Source: Chitinophagales bacterium
GTDB lineage: Bacteria; Bacteroidota; Bacteroidia; Chitinophagales; JADIYW01
Assembly (NCBI GenBank): GCA_019694955.1
Contig: JAIBAX010000030.1
Coordinates: forward strand, 1-55,252
Direction: 5' to 3'
DNA: 55,252 bases
Shown: positions 1 to 9,700 of the stretch, piece by piece
Numbering within the stretch: the stretch's first letter is position 1
Layout: each line of letters begins with the position of its first letter
Position numbers and translations under genes: made by a program
Notes under the pieces: model-generated
Seen by the model: the letters and a program-made list of their open reading frames with translations, nothing else
What the model was told of the DNA's origin: nothing
Database searches by the model: none

Positions 1-631
1 TTGACATCAGTTGTGTAGGCATATCATTAGCACCCAAAAAAGTGCTATAAATAGACAGTATCGCTCCGGCACTATGCCCCACTAAAAATACCTTATTGGT
101 ATCGATACCATAAGCAGGGAAGGAATCCGTTTTAAACTCAGACAGCAATTTGCGGAAACTCCAAAAAGCTTTGAGCGAAGCAAATTCAAAATCTCCTTTG
201 GAAAATTGGGTAGCCATACCACAATTTTCCCCCGTAACCATCTTGGTCAAATCCAAACTATTAGAAATGGTATAACTTACAGACCACACATGTACGGAAT
301 CTAAGGCAAGATGTTTGGCAACATCAATATTATGGGATGAACCAGGATTATTAGGATTTGGATCTTCTAACCCTTGCGGGTTAATGACAATAAAACCACC
401 ACCGGGAACAAAGATAACGGCGGCATTACCGGACGCAGGCAGGTTAGCTAGGCGATAATGTTTAACCGTGATGGTCATGGCAGGTCCTTCCTGTTCGGGC
501 AATAAGCAATTGGTGCATTCGGGGTAGTCAATATCAAAGGAATCTACGATAATTTGACTGTGGGTTTTTAAGGAAATCATCCATAATAAAAGAAATAAAA
601 GCATTGGCTTTAAAAAGGATTTTGTTTTCAT
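1..631 (-). CDS. Secreted alpha/beta-hydrolase (esterase/lipase-like), 3'-truncated by the window edge
   Basis: The frame is open from an ATG at 631 down to base 2, giving 210 residues without a stop, so the C-terminus lies outside the window. The N-terminus is a typical signal peptide (basic MKTK, a Leu-rich core, then THSQ), so the product is exported. An oxyanion-hole-like stretch VPGGGF sits near residue 75. The nucleophile elbow GHSAGA has its Ser near residue 187. This order fits the esterase/lipase branch of the alpha/beta-hydrolase fold (BD-FAE/Abhydrolase_3-like). The catalytic Asp and His would be in the missing part. The substrate cannot be told. A full -33/-7 promoter lies about 30 bp upstream. 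The family is seen; a carboxylesterase role is inferred. Confidence 0.75.
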   Translation of the reverse strand, partial: MKTKSFLKPMLLFLLLWMISLKTHSQIIVDSFDIDYPECTNCLLPEQEGPAMTITVKHYRLANLPASGNAAVIFVPGGGFIVINPQGLEDPNPNNPGSSHNIDVAKHLALDSVHVWSVSYTISNSLDLTKMVTGENCGMATQFSKGDFEFASLKAFWSFRKLLSEFKTDSFPAYGIDTNKVFLVGHSAGAILSIYSTFLGANDMPTQLMS

Positions 632-1090
632 GTATAAGACATTTAATGGTTAATAAATGTCAAAAATAAATCACTTTTGTAATAAAAACAAAAATAATGA
701 TAAAAAAAGATACAAAAATGCTCTTATTTTATTACAAAAACATTTAAAAAGATGGCAAAAAGCAAGAATAATTTCCTGTTTCCATTCAGTGTTAGAAGAA
801 AATAAAATACATTTGAATATTAGAAGGACTGTTGTTTCTCCACGGTTTATGGTCAACGAACCATCCAGATGAATGAATTGGAACTAAGTAGAATGCTCAA
901 AAATGATTTTCTCATCAAATGCGCTAGGTTCATATAAGCGAAAATTAAAAAATACGAATACGTCATATTTATTCGCCTCAATACGATCCTATTCCAGCCC
1001 ATTGTTTCCTATGTGACCCTGAAAAACTGTATACAAAAATGATTTTACGGCTAATATAATTCGGCAAAACAGCAACAAACTATAAACAAA
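632..1090. other. Long gene-free stretch between divergent/convergent neighbours
   Basis: About 460 very AT-rich bases lie between the start of the truncated hydrolase gene and the asd terminator. The left end holds the hydrolase promoter (661-692). A 71-codon plus-strand frame (657-872) is Lys/Asn-rich, low in complexity and lacks recognisable features, so I do not call it a gene. I see no tRNA or other structured RNA in the rest. Confidence 0.5.
661..692 (-). promoter_or_regulatory. Bacteroidota-type -33/-7 promoter for the secreted hydrolase
   Basis: Read on the minus strand, TTTG (complement of 689-692) is followed after exactly 20 bases by TATTTTTG (complement of 661-668). This matches the Bacteroidota TTTG / TAnnTTTG promoter. 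It predicts transcription starting near 654 and a leader of about 20-25 nt before the ATG at 631. It is the most complete promoter match I found in the window. Confidence 0.6.
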
Positions 1091-1115
1091 AAAGGGAGAC
1101 GCCTCGTCTCCCTTT
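1091..1115 (-). terminator. Rho-independent terminator of asd
   Basis: GGGAGACG (1094-1101) pairs perfectly with CGTCTCCC (1105-1112) around a 3-base loop, extended by A/T pairs on both sides. On the minus strand the hairpin is followed by a run of seven T. It starts 23 bp beyond the asd stop codon, so it should end the asd transcript. Confidence 0.9.
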
Positions 1116-1137
1116 TTATACATAAATACGCAACATT

Positions 1138-2130
1138 CTATCCTAACAAACCATTTGCTTTTAGATACTCGGCAATTTGTACAGCATTGGTAGCGGCACC
1201 TTTTCTAAGGTTATCGGCAACTATCCACATATTCAAGGTTTTCTCCTGTGACTCATCTCTTCTCAATCTTCCTACGAAGACTTCATCTCTACCATGCGCA
1301 TCAAGAGGCATTGGGTATTGGAAATTCGCAATATCATCTTTAACGATAATTCCGGGAGCGTTTTCTAATATCCCTCTCAATTCTGCTAAATCAAACTCCT
1401 TTTCAAATGCTACATTTACAGATTCTGAATGTCCGCCCATTACCGGAACGCGAACGGTAGTCGCCGTAACACGGATGCTATCGTCTCGCATAATCTTATT
1501 GGTTTCTTTGATCATTTTCATCTCCTCTTTGGTGTAACCATTATCTCCAAATACGTCTATCTGTGGAATCAGGTTTAGGTCAATTTTGTATTTATAGGCC
1601 ATTTCTCCTTGCTCGCCTTTGCGTTCATTCATTAGCTGGTCAACCGCCTTTTTTCCGGTACCGGTAACAGATTGATAGGTGGAAACCACAATACGCTTAA
1701 TGCCATATTTTTTATGTAAAGGATTCAAAGCCACCACCATTTGTATGGTACTACAGTTTGGATTGGCAATAATTTTATCGTCTTTTGTCAAAGCATCTGC
1801 GTTGATTTCTGGAACGATGAGTTTTTTGGTTGGATCCATTCTCCATGCACTAGAATTATCGATAACTGTAATCCCTGCATCCGCAAAGCGTGGTGCCCAT
1901 TCCAAAGAAGTACCTCCTCCGGCAGAAAAAATAGCTACATCCGGCTTCATAGATATGGCTACATCCGGAGTAACTACGGTATATTGTTTGCCTTGAAATG
2001 CTACTTGCTTGCCTGCCGAACGCTCGGAAGCAACAGGTATCAACTCCGATACAGGGAAATTACGTTCTGTCAACACTTTCAACATTTCGCCACCTACTAA
2101 TCCGGTAGCACCTACAACTGCAACTTTCAT
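1138..2130 (-). CDS. asd: Aspartate-semialdehyde dehydrogenase
   Basis: This cytoplasmic enzyme reduces L-aspartyl-4-phosphate to aspartate semialdehyde with NADPH. That is the branch point towards Lys/diaminopimelate, Met, Thr and Ile. The 330-residue length is normal. The N-terminal Rossmann motif GATGLVG is at residues 7-13. The catalytic Cys126 is in the NPNCST signature, followed by the substrate-site Gln153, Arg227, and the acid/base His234 in GGHSES. The gene stands alone with its own -7 box upstream and a strong hairpin terminator downstream, so it is probably monocistronic. It diverges from the lamin-tail protein gene. The identification is secure. Confidence 0.97.
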   Translation of the reverse strand: MKVAVVGATGLVGGEMLKVLTERNFPVSELIPVASERSAGKQVAFQGKQYTVVTPDVAISMKPDVAIFSAGGGTSLEWAPRFADAGITVIDNSSAWRMDPTKKLIVPEINADALTKDDKIIANPNCSTIQMVVALNPLHKKYGIKRIVVSTYQSVTGTGKKAVDQLMNERKGEQGEMAYKYKIDLNLIPQIDVFGDNGYTKEEMKMIKETNKIMRDDSIRVTATTVRVPVMGGHSESVNVAFEKEFDLAELRGILENAPGIIVKDDIANFQYPMPLDAHGRDEVFVGRLRRDESQEKTLNMWIVADNLRKGAATNAVQIAEYLKANGLLG

Positions 2131-2157
2131 TTTATATTTTTTATAGTTTTACAACAT

Positions 2158-2165
2158 CAAAATTA
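2158..2165 (-). promoter_or_regulatory. -7 element of asd
   Basis: The complement of 2158-2165 reads TAATTTTG, a full match to TAnnTTTG. It lies 27 bp upstream of the asd ATG, so the leader would be about 20 nt. I see no clear TTTG at the -33 distance. Confidence 0.5.
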
Positions 2166-2206
2166 ATAATTAGGTTGATTCTTAAAAATATTGCTATATT
2201 AGGTTT

Positions 2207-5200
2207 ATGAAAAGTTTTTTAACGACACTGATTTTAGTACTCTTTTGCATAAGCGTAGGGTTTTCGCAATTTTCAGACGATTTTAGCGATGGCGATTTCA
2301 CCAATGGAACGACATGGTCGGGTGATAATGCTAAATTCATCGTTAATGCCTCACAAAAATTACAACTCAATGGACTTTCTGCAACGGACACAGCATATCT
2401 GTCAACCCCTTCTTCTCAAACAATAGGAAAATGGGAATTCGATCTAAACATGGATTTCCAACCTTCTACGAGTAATTTAACAAAAGTCTTCATCTTTGCC
2501 AATAATGCAAACTTGAAAACCGCAGAGGGCTATCTCCTGAAAATTGGGGAAACAGGCTCCGTAGATGGTTTGATTTTTGCAAAAAAAACGGGCGGTACAG
2601 AAACCCAACTCATCAAAATGATGGAAGGGCAACTCGCCGACACGCCAAACATACGCATCAGAGTTGAAAGAACAGTAGGTGGCAATTGGACATTCTTTGT
2701 AAAAAACTATAAAACAGGTGGCGACTTTGTAAATGTTGGCACTACAACCGACAATACCATCACCTCAACAAGTCATTTTGGCGTCAGTTGCTTGTATTCT
2801 TCCACTAGAAAGGATAAGTTCTTTTTTGATGCCTTTGATGTTGCCTCCGTGAGCGGACCCGATATCACACCACCATCACTGACTTCTCTAACCGCTTTAT
2901 CCATCAATACTTTAGACGTTTTGTTTTCAGAACCTGTAGAAAAGATAAGTGCAGAAACAGAGGCGAATTATAGCGTAAACAATGGCGTAGGCACTCCTTC
3001 ATTAGCCTTGCAAGATGCCACCAACCAAGCATTGGTACACCTTACATTTTCCAATAATTTCCCTTTAGGGCAATTGTTGACCCTCAATACAATTAATGTT
3101 AAAGATACCTCTGACAATACTAATACAGGAGGACTTAACGGCACTTTCCAATTTGGAACGGCGCCTAATCCCGATTTCCGAAGCATTGTCATAAATGAAA
3201 TTTATCCCGACCCGGACACGGCGGCTATTATACCTGAAAAAGAATTTATTGAACTCTTTAACACAACTGCCAACCCTATTAATATTAGCAATTGGAAAAT
3301 CGCAGACCCCACAAGCACACGCATATTGCCTGCGTATGCTATTCCGGCGGGTGGATTTCTAATATTGTGTTCTTCCGCAGACACCGCACTCTTTTCACCA
3401 TTCGGACCTACCGTAGGTGTGGGAACACTACCTTCTTTGAACAACACAGGCGATATTATTACCTTAAAAGATGGAACAAACACCACCATCGATAGCATCA
3501 ACTATTCTAGTGATTGGTACCATGATGCTATTAAAGACGATGGTGGGTGGACGATTGAACAAATCAACCCGTTTGCCAACTGCTCAGGAATTGAAAATTG
3601 GGCAGCTAGTAACAGCCTTGATGGAGGAACTCCCGGCAATACGAACAGCATTTTTGACAATACTCCGGACACACAAGCGCCAAGTGCCACAAGCATCGGC
3701 ATTTTAGATATAAATCGCATTTCCGTTGCATTCACTGAAACAATATCAGATGATGGCTTTTTGCGTTCACTTTTTTCCATTGACAATGGCATTACAATTA
3801 ATTCAGCAAATGCTGCCGGAAAAGAAGCCATTATCACACTTAGTCCTGCTTTAGACTCCGGCACTATTTATCGCCTGATTGCCCAAGGAATAAAAGATTG
3901 CCCCGGCAATGCTTCTTCCGCTGACACCTTGTTTTTTACTATTGGCAAAAGAGGACGTTTCAACGATGTACTCATTACCGAAATCATGGCAGACCCCGAT
4001 CCTAAAGTTCAGTTGCCGGATGTTGAGTACATCGAATTATATAATACTCAGTCGTTTCCCATCAATCTTTCGGATTGGATATTGTCCGATGAATCCTCCA
4101 ATAGCCTCATTTCTTCAGGATTCATTTTCCCGAATGAATACTTAGTCGTTTGTAAAGATACGAATGCATATAAGTTTGTTCCTTATGGAAGAGTGCTTGG
4201 ACTTCCATCCTTTCCTTCATTCACCAATTCCGGTGAAATAATTTCTTTAACAGATGAGCAGGATCAGCTTATTTTTTCGGTTGAATATGATGACGATTGG
4301 TATGCTAATAATCTAAAAAAAGATGGTGGTTGGTCATTAGAAATGGTTGACCCTCGAAATCCTTGTGGCGGACAAAATAACTGGAAGGCTTCAGAAGATC
4401 TCCGTGGCGGCACGCCCGGCCAGGCAAATAGCGTCAATGGAACAAATTCAGATATCGCCCCTATCAATATTGAAGACCTATGGGTAGTGGATTCAAATAC
4501 GATACAAATCTTTTTTACAGAAAAGTTTGATGTCAGCCTGTTTTCTGAGGCAACATTCACCGTTGACAATGGTGTCGGAATAGTAAATAATTTTGATTTT
4601 CCATTGGTAGAAAGAAAGCAGTTAAACATTCATTTACCCGAGAACATGACTGCCGGCATCATATACACCCTTACGATAAGTGGACTAAAAGATTGCGCCG
4701 GAAACGGCTTAGGAGAGATTGCAACCATCCGCTTCGGGCTACCCCAAACAGTAGCATCTGGAGACCTTATTATTAATGAAATCCTTTTCAACCCCAGAAC
4801 CATTGGTTACGATTTTGTTGAAATTTACAATCTTTCAGACAAACTATTAACTACCAAAGACTTGATTTTAGCTGAAGCCGATGTAATTACCGGAGAAACG
4901 ACAGAATTTGCCAACATGGAAAGCACCGGAAAGCTGATTTTTCCAAAAGACTATACCGTATTAACAGAAAATCCTGCCGCAGTCAAGCAAGAATATTATA
5001 CCAAAAACCCACTAAACTTCTTGGCTACACCCGGAATGCCCAATTATTTGGATGATGAAGGAGTAGCAGTTTTACATCGCAGGCAAGATTTATTGGTGTT
5101 GGATAGTTTGGCATTTGATAACAGTTGGCATTTTTCTCTGTTAGATGATGAAGACGGCGTTTCTCTGGAAAGAATCAATTTTACACAACCCACTCAAAAT

Positions 5201-5602
5201 CAAACCAATTGGCATTCTGCGGCACAATCTGTAGGCTTCGCTACGCCGGGCTACTTAAACTCAACTTATACAGAAGCCGGATTAGATGACGGCATGGCCA
5301 TTTCTCCAGAGATATTCTCACCCGACCAAGACGGCTTTGATGACATTTTAGGTATACATTTCACGTTAGATGACTATGATTATATTGCCAATGTTTATAT
5401 CTACAATGTTAAAGGAAGAGAAGTCAGGCATTTGGTAAAGAATGAGACTTTAGCGCAAACCAGTTTCTACACGTGGGACGGTTTGGAAGAGGACGGCAGC
5501 AAGGCTGATGCCGGAATATACATTATAAAAGCAGAGCTCTTTGATCCCGCAGGAAACATTAAGAAATATAAGGGAAAATGTGTTTTAGCAGTAAGATATT
5601 AA
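2207..5602 (+). CDS. Secreted multidomain protein with three Ig-like/lamin-tail repeats and a FlgD-like C-terminal domain
   Basis: The 1131-residue product starts with a signal peptide (residues 1-20, ending GFSQ). An N-terminal jelly-roll-like region follows (about 22-215, with FSDDFSDGDF as in LamG/DUF1080-like modules). Three units then each pair a SbsA-type Ig-like domain with a lamin-tail domain. The lamin-tail domains begin near residues 327, 587 and 853, each opening with an I-E-I/L-x-P pattern followed by FIELFN, YIELYN or FVEIYN. The first two end in a shared pattern with GGTPGxxNS. The C-terminus (about 1035-1131, EIFSPDQDGFDD and GLEEDG) resembles FlgD-Ig/CHU_C modules common on T9SS-exported proteins. 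A variant -7 box TATATTAG (2195-2202) lies 4 bp from the ATG. A surface adhesion or cell-wall role is inferred; no catalytic site is visible. Confidence 0.85.
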   Translation: MKSFLTTLILVLFCISVGFSQFSDDFSDGDFTNGTTWSGDNAKFIVNASQKLQLNGLSATDTAYLSTPSSQTIGKWEFDLNMDFQPSTSNLTKVFIFANNANLKTAEGYLLKIGETGSVDGLIFAKKTGGTETQLIKMMEGQLADTPNIRIRVERTVGGNWTFFVKNYKTGGDFVNVGTTTDNTITSTSHFGVSCLYSSTRKDKFFFDAFDVASVSGPDITPPSLTSLTALSINTLDVLFSEPVEKISAETEANYSVNNGVGTPSLALQDATNQALVHLTFSNNFPLGQLLTLNTINVKDTSDNTNTGGLNGTFQFGTAPNPDFRSIVINEIYPDPDTAAIIPEKEFIELFNTTANPINISNWKIADPTSTRILPAYAIPAGGFLILCSSADTALFSPFGPTVGVGTLPSLNNTGDIITLKDGTNTTIDSINYSSDWYHDAIKDDGGWTIEQINPFANCSGIENWAASNSLDGGTPGNTNSIFDNTPDTQAPSATSIGILDINRISVAFTETISDDGFLRSLFSIDNGITINSANAAGKEAIITLSPALDSGTIYRLIAQGIKDCPGNASSADTLFFTIGKRGRFNDVLITEIMADPDPKVQLPDVEYIELYNTQSFPINLSDWILSDESSNSLISSGFIFPNEYLVVCKDTNAYKFVPYGRVLGLPSFPSFTNSGEIISLTDEQDQLIFSVEYDDDWYANNLKKDGGWSLEMVDPRNPCGGQNNWKASEDLRGGTPGQANSVNGTNSDIAPINIEDLWVVDSNTIQIFFTEKFDVSLFSEATFTVDNGVGIVNNFDFPLVERKQLNIHLPENMTAGIIYTLTISGLKDCAGNGLGEIATIRFGLPQTVASGDLIINEILFNPRTIGYDFVEIYNLSDKLLTTKDLILAEADVITGETTEFANMESTGKLIFPKDYTVLTENPAAVKQEYYTKNPLNFLATPGMPNYLDDEGVAVLHRRQDLLVLDSLAFDNSWHFSLLDDEDGVSLERINFTQPTQNQTNWHSAAQSVGFATPGYLNSTYTEAGLDDGMAISPEIFSPDQDGFDDILGIHFTLDDYDYIANVYIYNVKGREVRHLVKNETLAQTSFYTWDGLEEDGSKADAGIYIIKAELFDPAGNIKKYKGKCVLAVRY

Positions 5603-5651
5603 GGAATGCCAAGGTTTTTTAAACCATATAGGTTTATTTAGCACTTTCAAT

Positions 5652-5659
5652 TATCTTTG
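5652..5659 (+). promoter_or_regulatory. -7 element that decides the start of the next gene
   Basis: TATCTTTG is a full match to TAnnTTTG and ends 5 bp before the ATG at 5665. An in-frame GTG at 5659 overlaps the box itself, so transcripts from this promoter could not carry it. ATG 5665 is therefore the start. Confidence 0.55.
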
Positions 5660-5664
5660 TGGCA

Positions 5665-6780
5665 ATGAAAATCTTTAATTGTTGGCTGGCATGCCTTCTG
5701 ATATTCTGTCTGAACAGCTTTGCTCAGGAAGGAGATTTCTTGCGGGAAGACATCATTCCATTATCCGTTCCAAAAGATTTTCAGGCTTTTGATACCTCAA
5801 AATGGGTACAATCGTCTGTGCCTACTGCTAATATTGGCTATAAATTTCCTGTACCACCTTCATTTGAAGAAAAGCAAATCTACAATTCTAAAGGTATTCA
5901 AAAGATTCAATCTGCTTCATATACAGATTTGGTGTTTAACCTGAATTATAATGTTCAATACAGGGCATTAAGTAGCGGAATGAAAGGAAAAGAGATTGAC
6001 GCCGTCTTTAATGAAGAAATCCAACGACTTTCTATTAATTTTGGTGGCTACCCTACCATCAAAAAAAGAATTGGTGGGGCTTCCTACGAAGAAATGTACT
6101 TGGAAATTTCTTTTAAGCCTGATAAAATCTTGCGTTGTCGACTGATATATGCACAGGGCAGCTTAATAAATTTTTATATTGTCGGCACCGCTCCCGCTAT
6201 TTTTTCATTGCCGACATCCTACTTTCTAGATAATATTTCAGGATTGGAAACGACCCCTTCTGCGTCGAGCAATAGTACGTCAAATCCGACGGTATCAAAA
6301 AAGAAAAAAGGCAAAGAAAAACCGACAGCTAAAATATTGACATGGGTTAAGTTCACTTCAAAAGAATTTAATGCAGAATATCCCTATAAACCGCAGGAAA
6401 AAATATATAAAATTGAAGATGGGAATGCCAATTTCTATTATTCGAAAAACTATTTTACACGTTTAAGTGGGCGAAATTTAAGTATGGTTGGAAGTGTTTC
6501 TACAAAAGACTATAGTTATGCGAATCCTGAAACACAGTTTGTTATTGCCATAGATAAAATCCGGCAAGAAACCGGCGCAGTAATAGAGAGTGAAAAGACA
6601 TTTTCTTATATTAGATTCAACAATAGAGAGTACATTTTAAAAAGTAAAAAAGACTTTTATAGAATTCGCCTCTATTTGACACCTGCGGGATTTTTCCAAG
6701 TAATGGTAAAAGGGTCTTTGGAGGAAATCAATTCTCCGGATGCGGACTATTTCATACAGAATTTTAAAATCAACGACTAG
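5665..6780 (+). CDS. Secreted protein with a duplicated alpha/beta domain, unknown function
   Basis: A 371-residue product begins with a signal peptide (MKIFNCWLACLLIFCLNSFAQ). Two similar domains follow, at about 35-195 and 225-371. Each carries an amphipathic strand-rich core. Each ends in a hydrophobic strand followed by a short acidic helix and an aromatic tail (IYAQGSLINFYIVG... SYFLDN in the first; LTPAGFFQVMVKG... DYFIQNFKI in the second). They are joined by a Ser/Thr/Lys-rich linker (about 197-225). The duplication is my reading; I do not recognise a named family. It probably acts in the periplasm or at the surface. mfd begins 5 bp after the stop, so both should share the promoter just upstream. 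Confidence 0.8.
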   Translation: MKIFNCWLACLLIFCLNSFAQEGDFLREDIIPLSVPKDFQAFDTSKWVQSSVPTANIGYKFPVPPSFEEKQIYNSKGIQKIQSASYTDLVFNLNYNVQYRALSSGMKGKEIDAVFNEEIQRLSINFGGYPTIKKRIGGASYEEMYLEISFKPDKILRCRLIYAQGSLINFYIVGTAPAIFSLPTSYFLDNISGLETTPSASSNSTSNPTVSKKKKGKEKPTAKILTWVKFTSKEFNAEYPYKPQEKIYKIEDGNANFYYSKNYFTRLSGRNLSMVGSVSTKDYSYANPETQFVIAIDKIRQETGAVIESEKTFSYIRFNNREYILKSKKDFYRIRLYLTPAGFFQVMVKGSLEEINSPDADYFIQNFKIND

Positions 6781-6785
6781 AAACG

Positions 6786-9700
6786 ATGACCAGTTTGGAT
6801 GATTTATTGGCACATTATGTCAATGATGAACGAATTATTCGATTAGAAAAGCATTTAGAACATGCGGGAGCATCTGTGTCTATAAAAAATGCGGTTGGTT
6901 CTCTACCTGCGTTCATTGGCTCAGCTATATTTACCAGAACGTCCTATTGCCATATTTTTGTCATGGATGATTGGGAAGATGCTGCCTATTTTGAGAACGA
7001 CCTTTCCTCTCTTCTCGAAAAAAAAGAAGTGATATTTTTTCCAAATTCATACAAGAAGCCCGGTTTTTTTGACGAACTAAACAACAATCAGGTACTTACC
7101 CGAACCCAGGCGCTAAACAAACTTGTCAACAGAAGAAACACACCGGAACTTTTAGTCACATATCCGGAAGCCATCCTTGAGAAAATTGTCAAGGCTGAAA
7201 AACTTAAAGAAAACACCCTCCATTTAAAAACCGGAGAAAAAATCGACTTAGATTTTATTTTAGATTTATTGATTGAATATGGTTTTGAAAGAACCGATTT
7301 TGTATATGAACCGGGAGAATTTTCCATTCGCGGTGGCATTGTTGATATATTTTCATTTGGAAATGAATATCCTTACCGTGTTGAATTATTTGGTAATGAA
7401 GTGGAAAGTTTGCGCACCTTTGACGTTGAAAATCAACTCTCTCTGCGAAAAATTTCAGAATTAACCATCATTCCCAACATTCAAACACATTTTACAAAAG
7501 AAATCAAAGCAACGATATTTGATTTCTTACCCGAGAACACTGTGTTTTGGATCAAAAGCCCGGACCTTTTTAAGGATGCATTGGTTAACTTATATGAAAA
7601 AGCCACTTTTACCATTGAGCGCGCTAACCTGCTATCCGCCAAAGAAGAGCATCCTTTTAAAAACAAACCGATTGACGATCTTTTTGAGCCACCGGATCTT
7701 TTCATCAATAAATTATTTAGCTACCGTCATATAACACTTTCCGGAAGGATTTCTGCTGAACAGGCACAGATCATTTTTAATAGCCAACCGCAACCGAGTT
7801 TCAACCGCAATTTCGATCTTTTTATTGCTACATTGAATGACAATGTGCAAAAAGATGTCAGGAATATAATTTTTGCAGAAAACCCCAGACAAATTGAACG
7901 GTTTTACCACATCTTCAATGACCTGAATGCCAAAGTAAACTTCATTCCTATATATAAAAATCTGGCGCATGGTTTTACCGATACAGATGCAAAAATTGCA
8001 TGCTATACAGATCATCAGGTGTTTGAAAGGTATAATAAGTACAAGATAAAATCCGGGTTTTCACGTGGGAAAGCTTTAACAATAAAAGCGCTTAGAGACC
8101 TGGTTCAGGGAGATTATGTGGTACATATTGACCATGGTGTGGGCGTTTTTTCCGGGTTGCAACGTTTGGAAATCAACGGACAAATCCAGGAAATGGTTCG
8201 CCTCATTTATCGGGACAACGATGTTTTATATGTCAACATACATTCATTACACAAAATTTCTAAATATTCAGGCAAGGAAGGAACCACCCCAAAGGTAAAT
8301 AAACTTGGCTCCGATGCTTGGGCGAATCTCAAGAGAAAAACCAAATCAAAAGTAAAAGATATTGCCAGAGAGTTGATACGGCTGTATGCTCAAAGGAAAT
8401 TGCAAAAAGGATTTGCATTCTCGCCCGACAATTACATGCAAGATGAACTTGAAGCCTCTTTTATGTATGAGGATACACCGGATCAGGTATCGGCTACCAT
8501 TGATGTAAAACTTGACATGGAAAAGCCGACACCTATGGATCGGCTCATTTGTGGAGATGTTGGCTTCGGAAAGACTGAAATCGCTATGCGTGCGGCTTTC
8601 AAAGCGGTACTCGATGGCAAACAAGTGGCCATTTTAGTTCCGACAACGATTTTAGCTTGGCAACACTATCAAAATTTTAAAAAGCGCTTTCAAGACTTCC
8701 CTGTTACAGTAGATTATATCAGCAGATTCAAATCACAAAAAGAAAAAACCAATACGCTACAATTGCTCTCTGAAGGAAAAGTGGATGTGCTTATCGGCAC
8801 CCATGCTATTCTTGGAAAAGCGATAAAGTTTAAGGATTGCGGGTTATTGATTATTGACGAAGAACAAAAATTTGGCGTTGCTGCCAAAGAAAAACTACGT
8901 GCTTTTTCAGTAGGTATTGATACCCTAACCCTAACGGCAACGCCGATTCCAAGAACCCTGAAGTTTTCATTAATGGGCGCACGTGACCTGAGCAATATAA
9001 CGACTCCGCCGCCAAACAGGCAACCTGTAACTACAGAAGTAAAACCTTTCGACCCTTCATTCATAAAAGAAGCGATAGAATATGAAGTATTCCGAGGAGG
9101 TCAGGTGTTTTTTGTACACAATAGGGTGAAAGATATCTATGAGTTTGAGACGCTCCTGAAGCGTTTATTGCCAAATGTCTCCATAGCTACAGCGCATGGG
9201 CAAATGGATGGCGATCGGCTGGAAGAAGTAATGATGGATTTTATCAATGGTAAATTTGACGTATTGCTGAGCACCAATATTGTAGAATCGGGATTAGACA
9301 TTGCCAATGCGAATACAATGATTGTCCACAATGCACATCAGTTTGGACTTAGCGACCTCCATCAATTGCGCGGGCGTGTTGGTCGCAGCAATAAGAAGGC
9401 ATTCTGTTACCTGATAGCGCCACCCAAATCAACACTTTCCGTAGATGCACGACGACGGTTACAAACATTGGAAGAATTTTCCGAACTGGGCTCCGGATTT
9501 CAAATTGCCATGCGCGATTTAGATATACGTGGTGCGGGAAACCTCCTAGGTGGAGAACAATCTGGGTTTATTGCTGAAATTGGCTTCGAAATGTACCACA
9601 GAATCTTAGACGAAGCCATACAAGAATTGAAATTTACTGAGTTTAAGGACGTTTTTCAAGATCAGATGGAAAAAAAGCAAGACTTCGTCAGCGATTGTTC

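Noticed and set aside
657-872. 71-codon plus-strand frame in the 632-1090 gap
   Set aside because: Low-complexity Lys/Asn-rich translation with no signal or domain features. It overlaps the hydrolase promoter, so chance is more likely.
5621-5635. AAACC/GGTTT hairpin after the lamin-tail protein gene as a terminator
   Set aside because: Five pairs, with no T-run after the stem. Not convincing.
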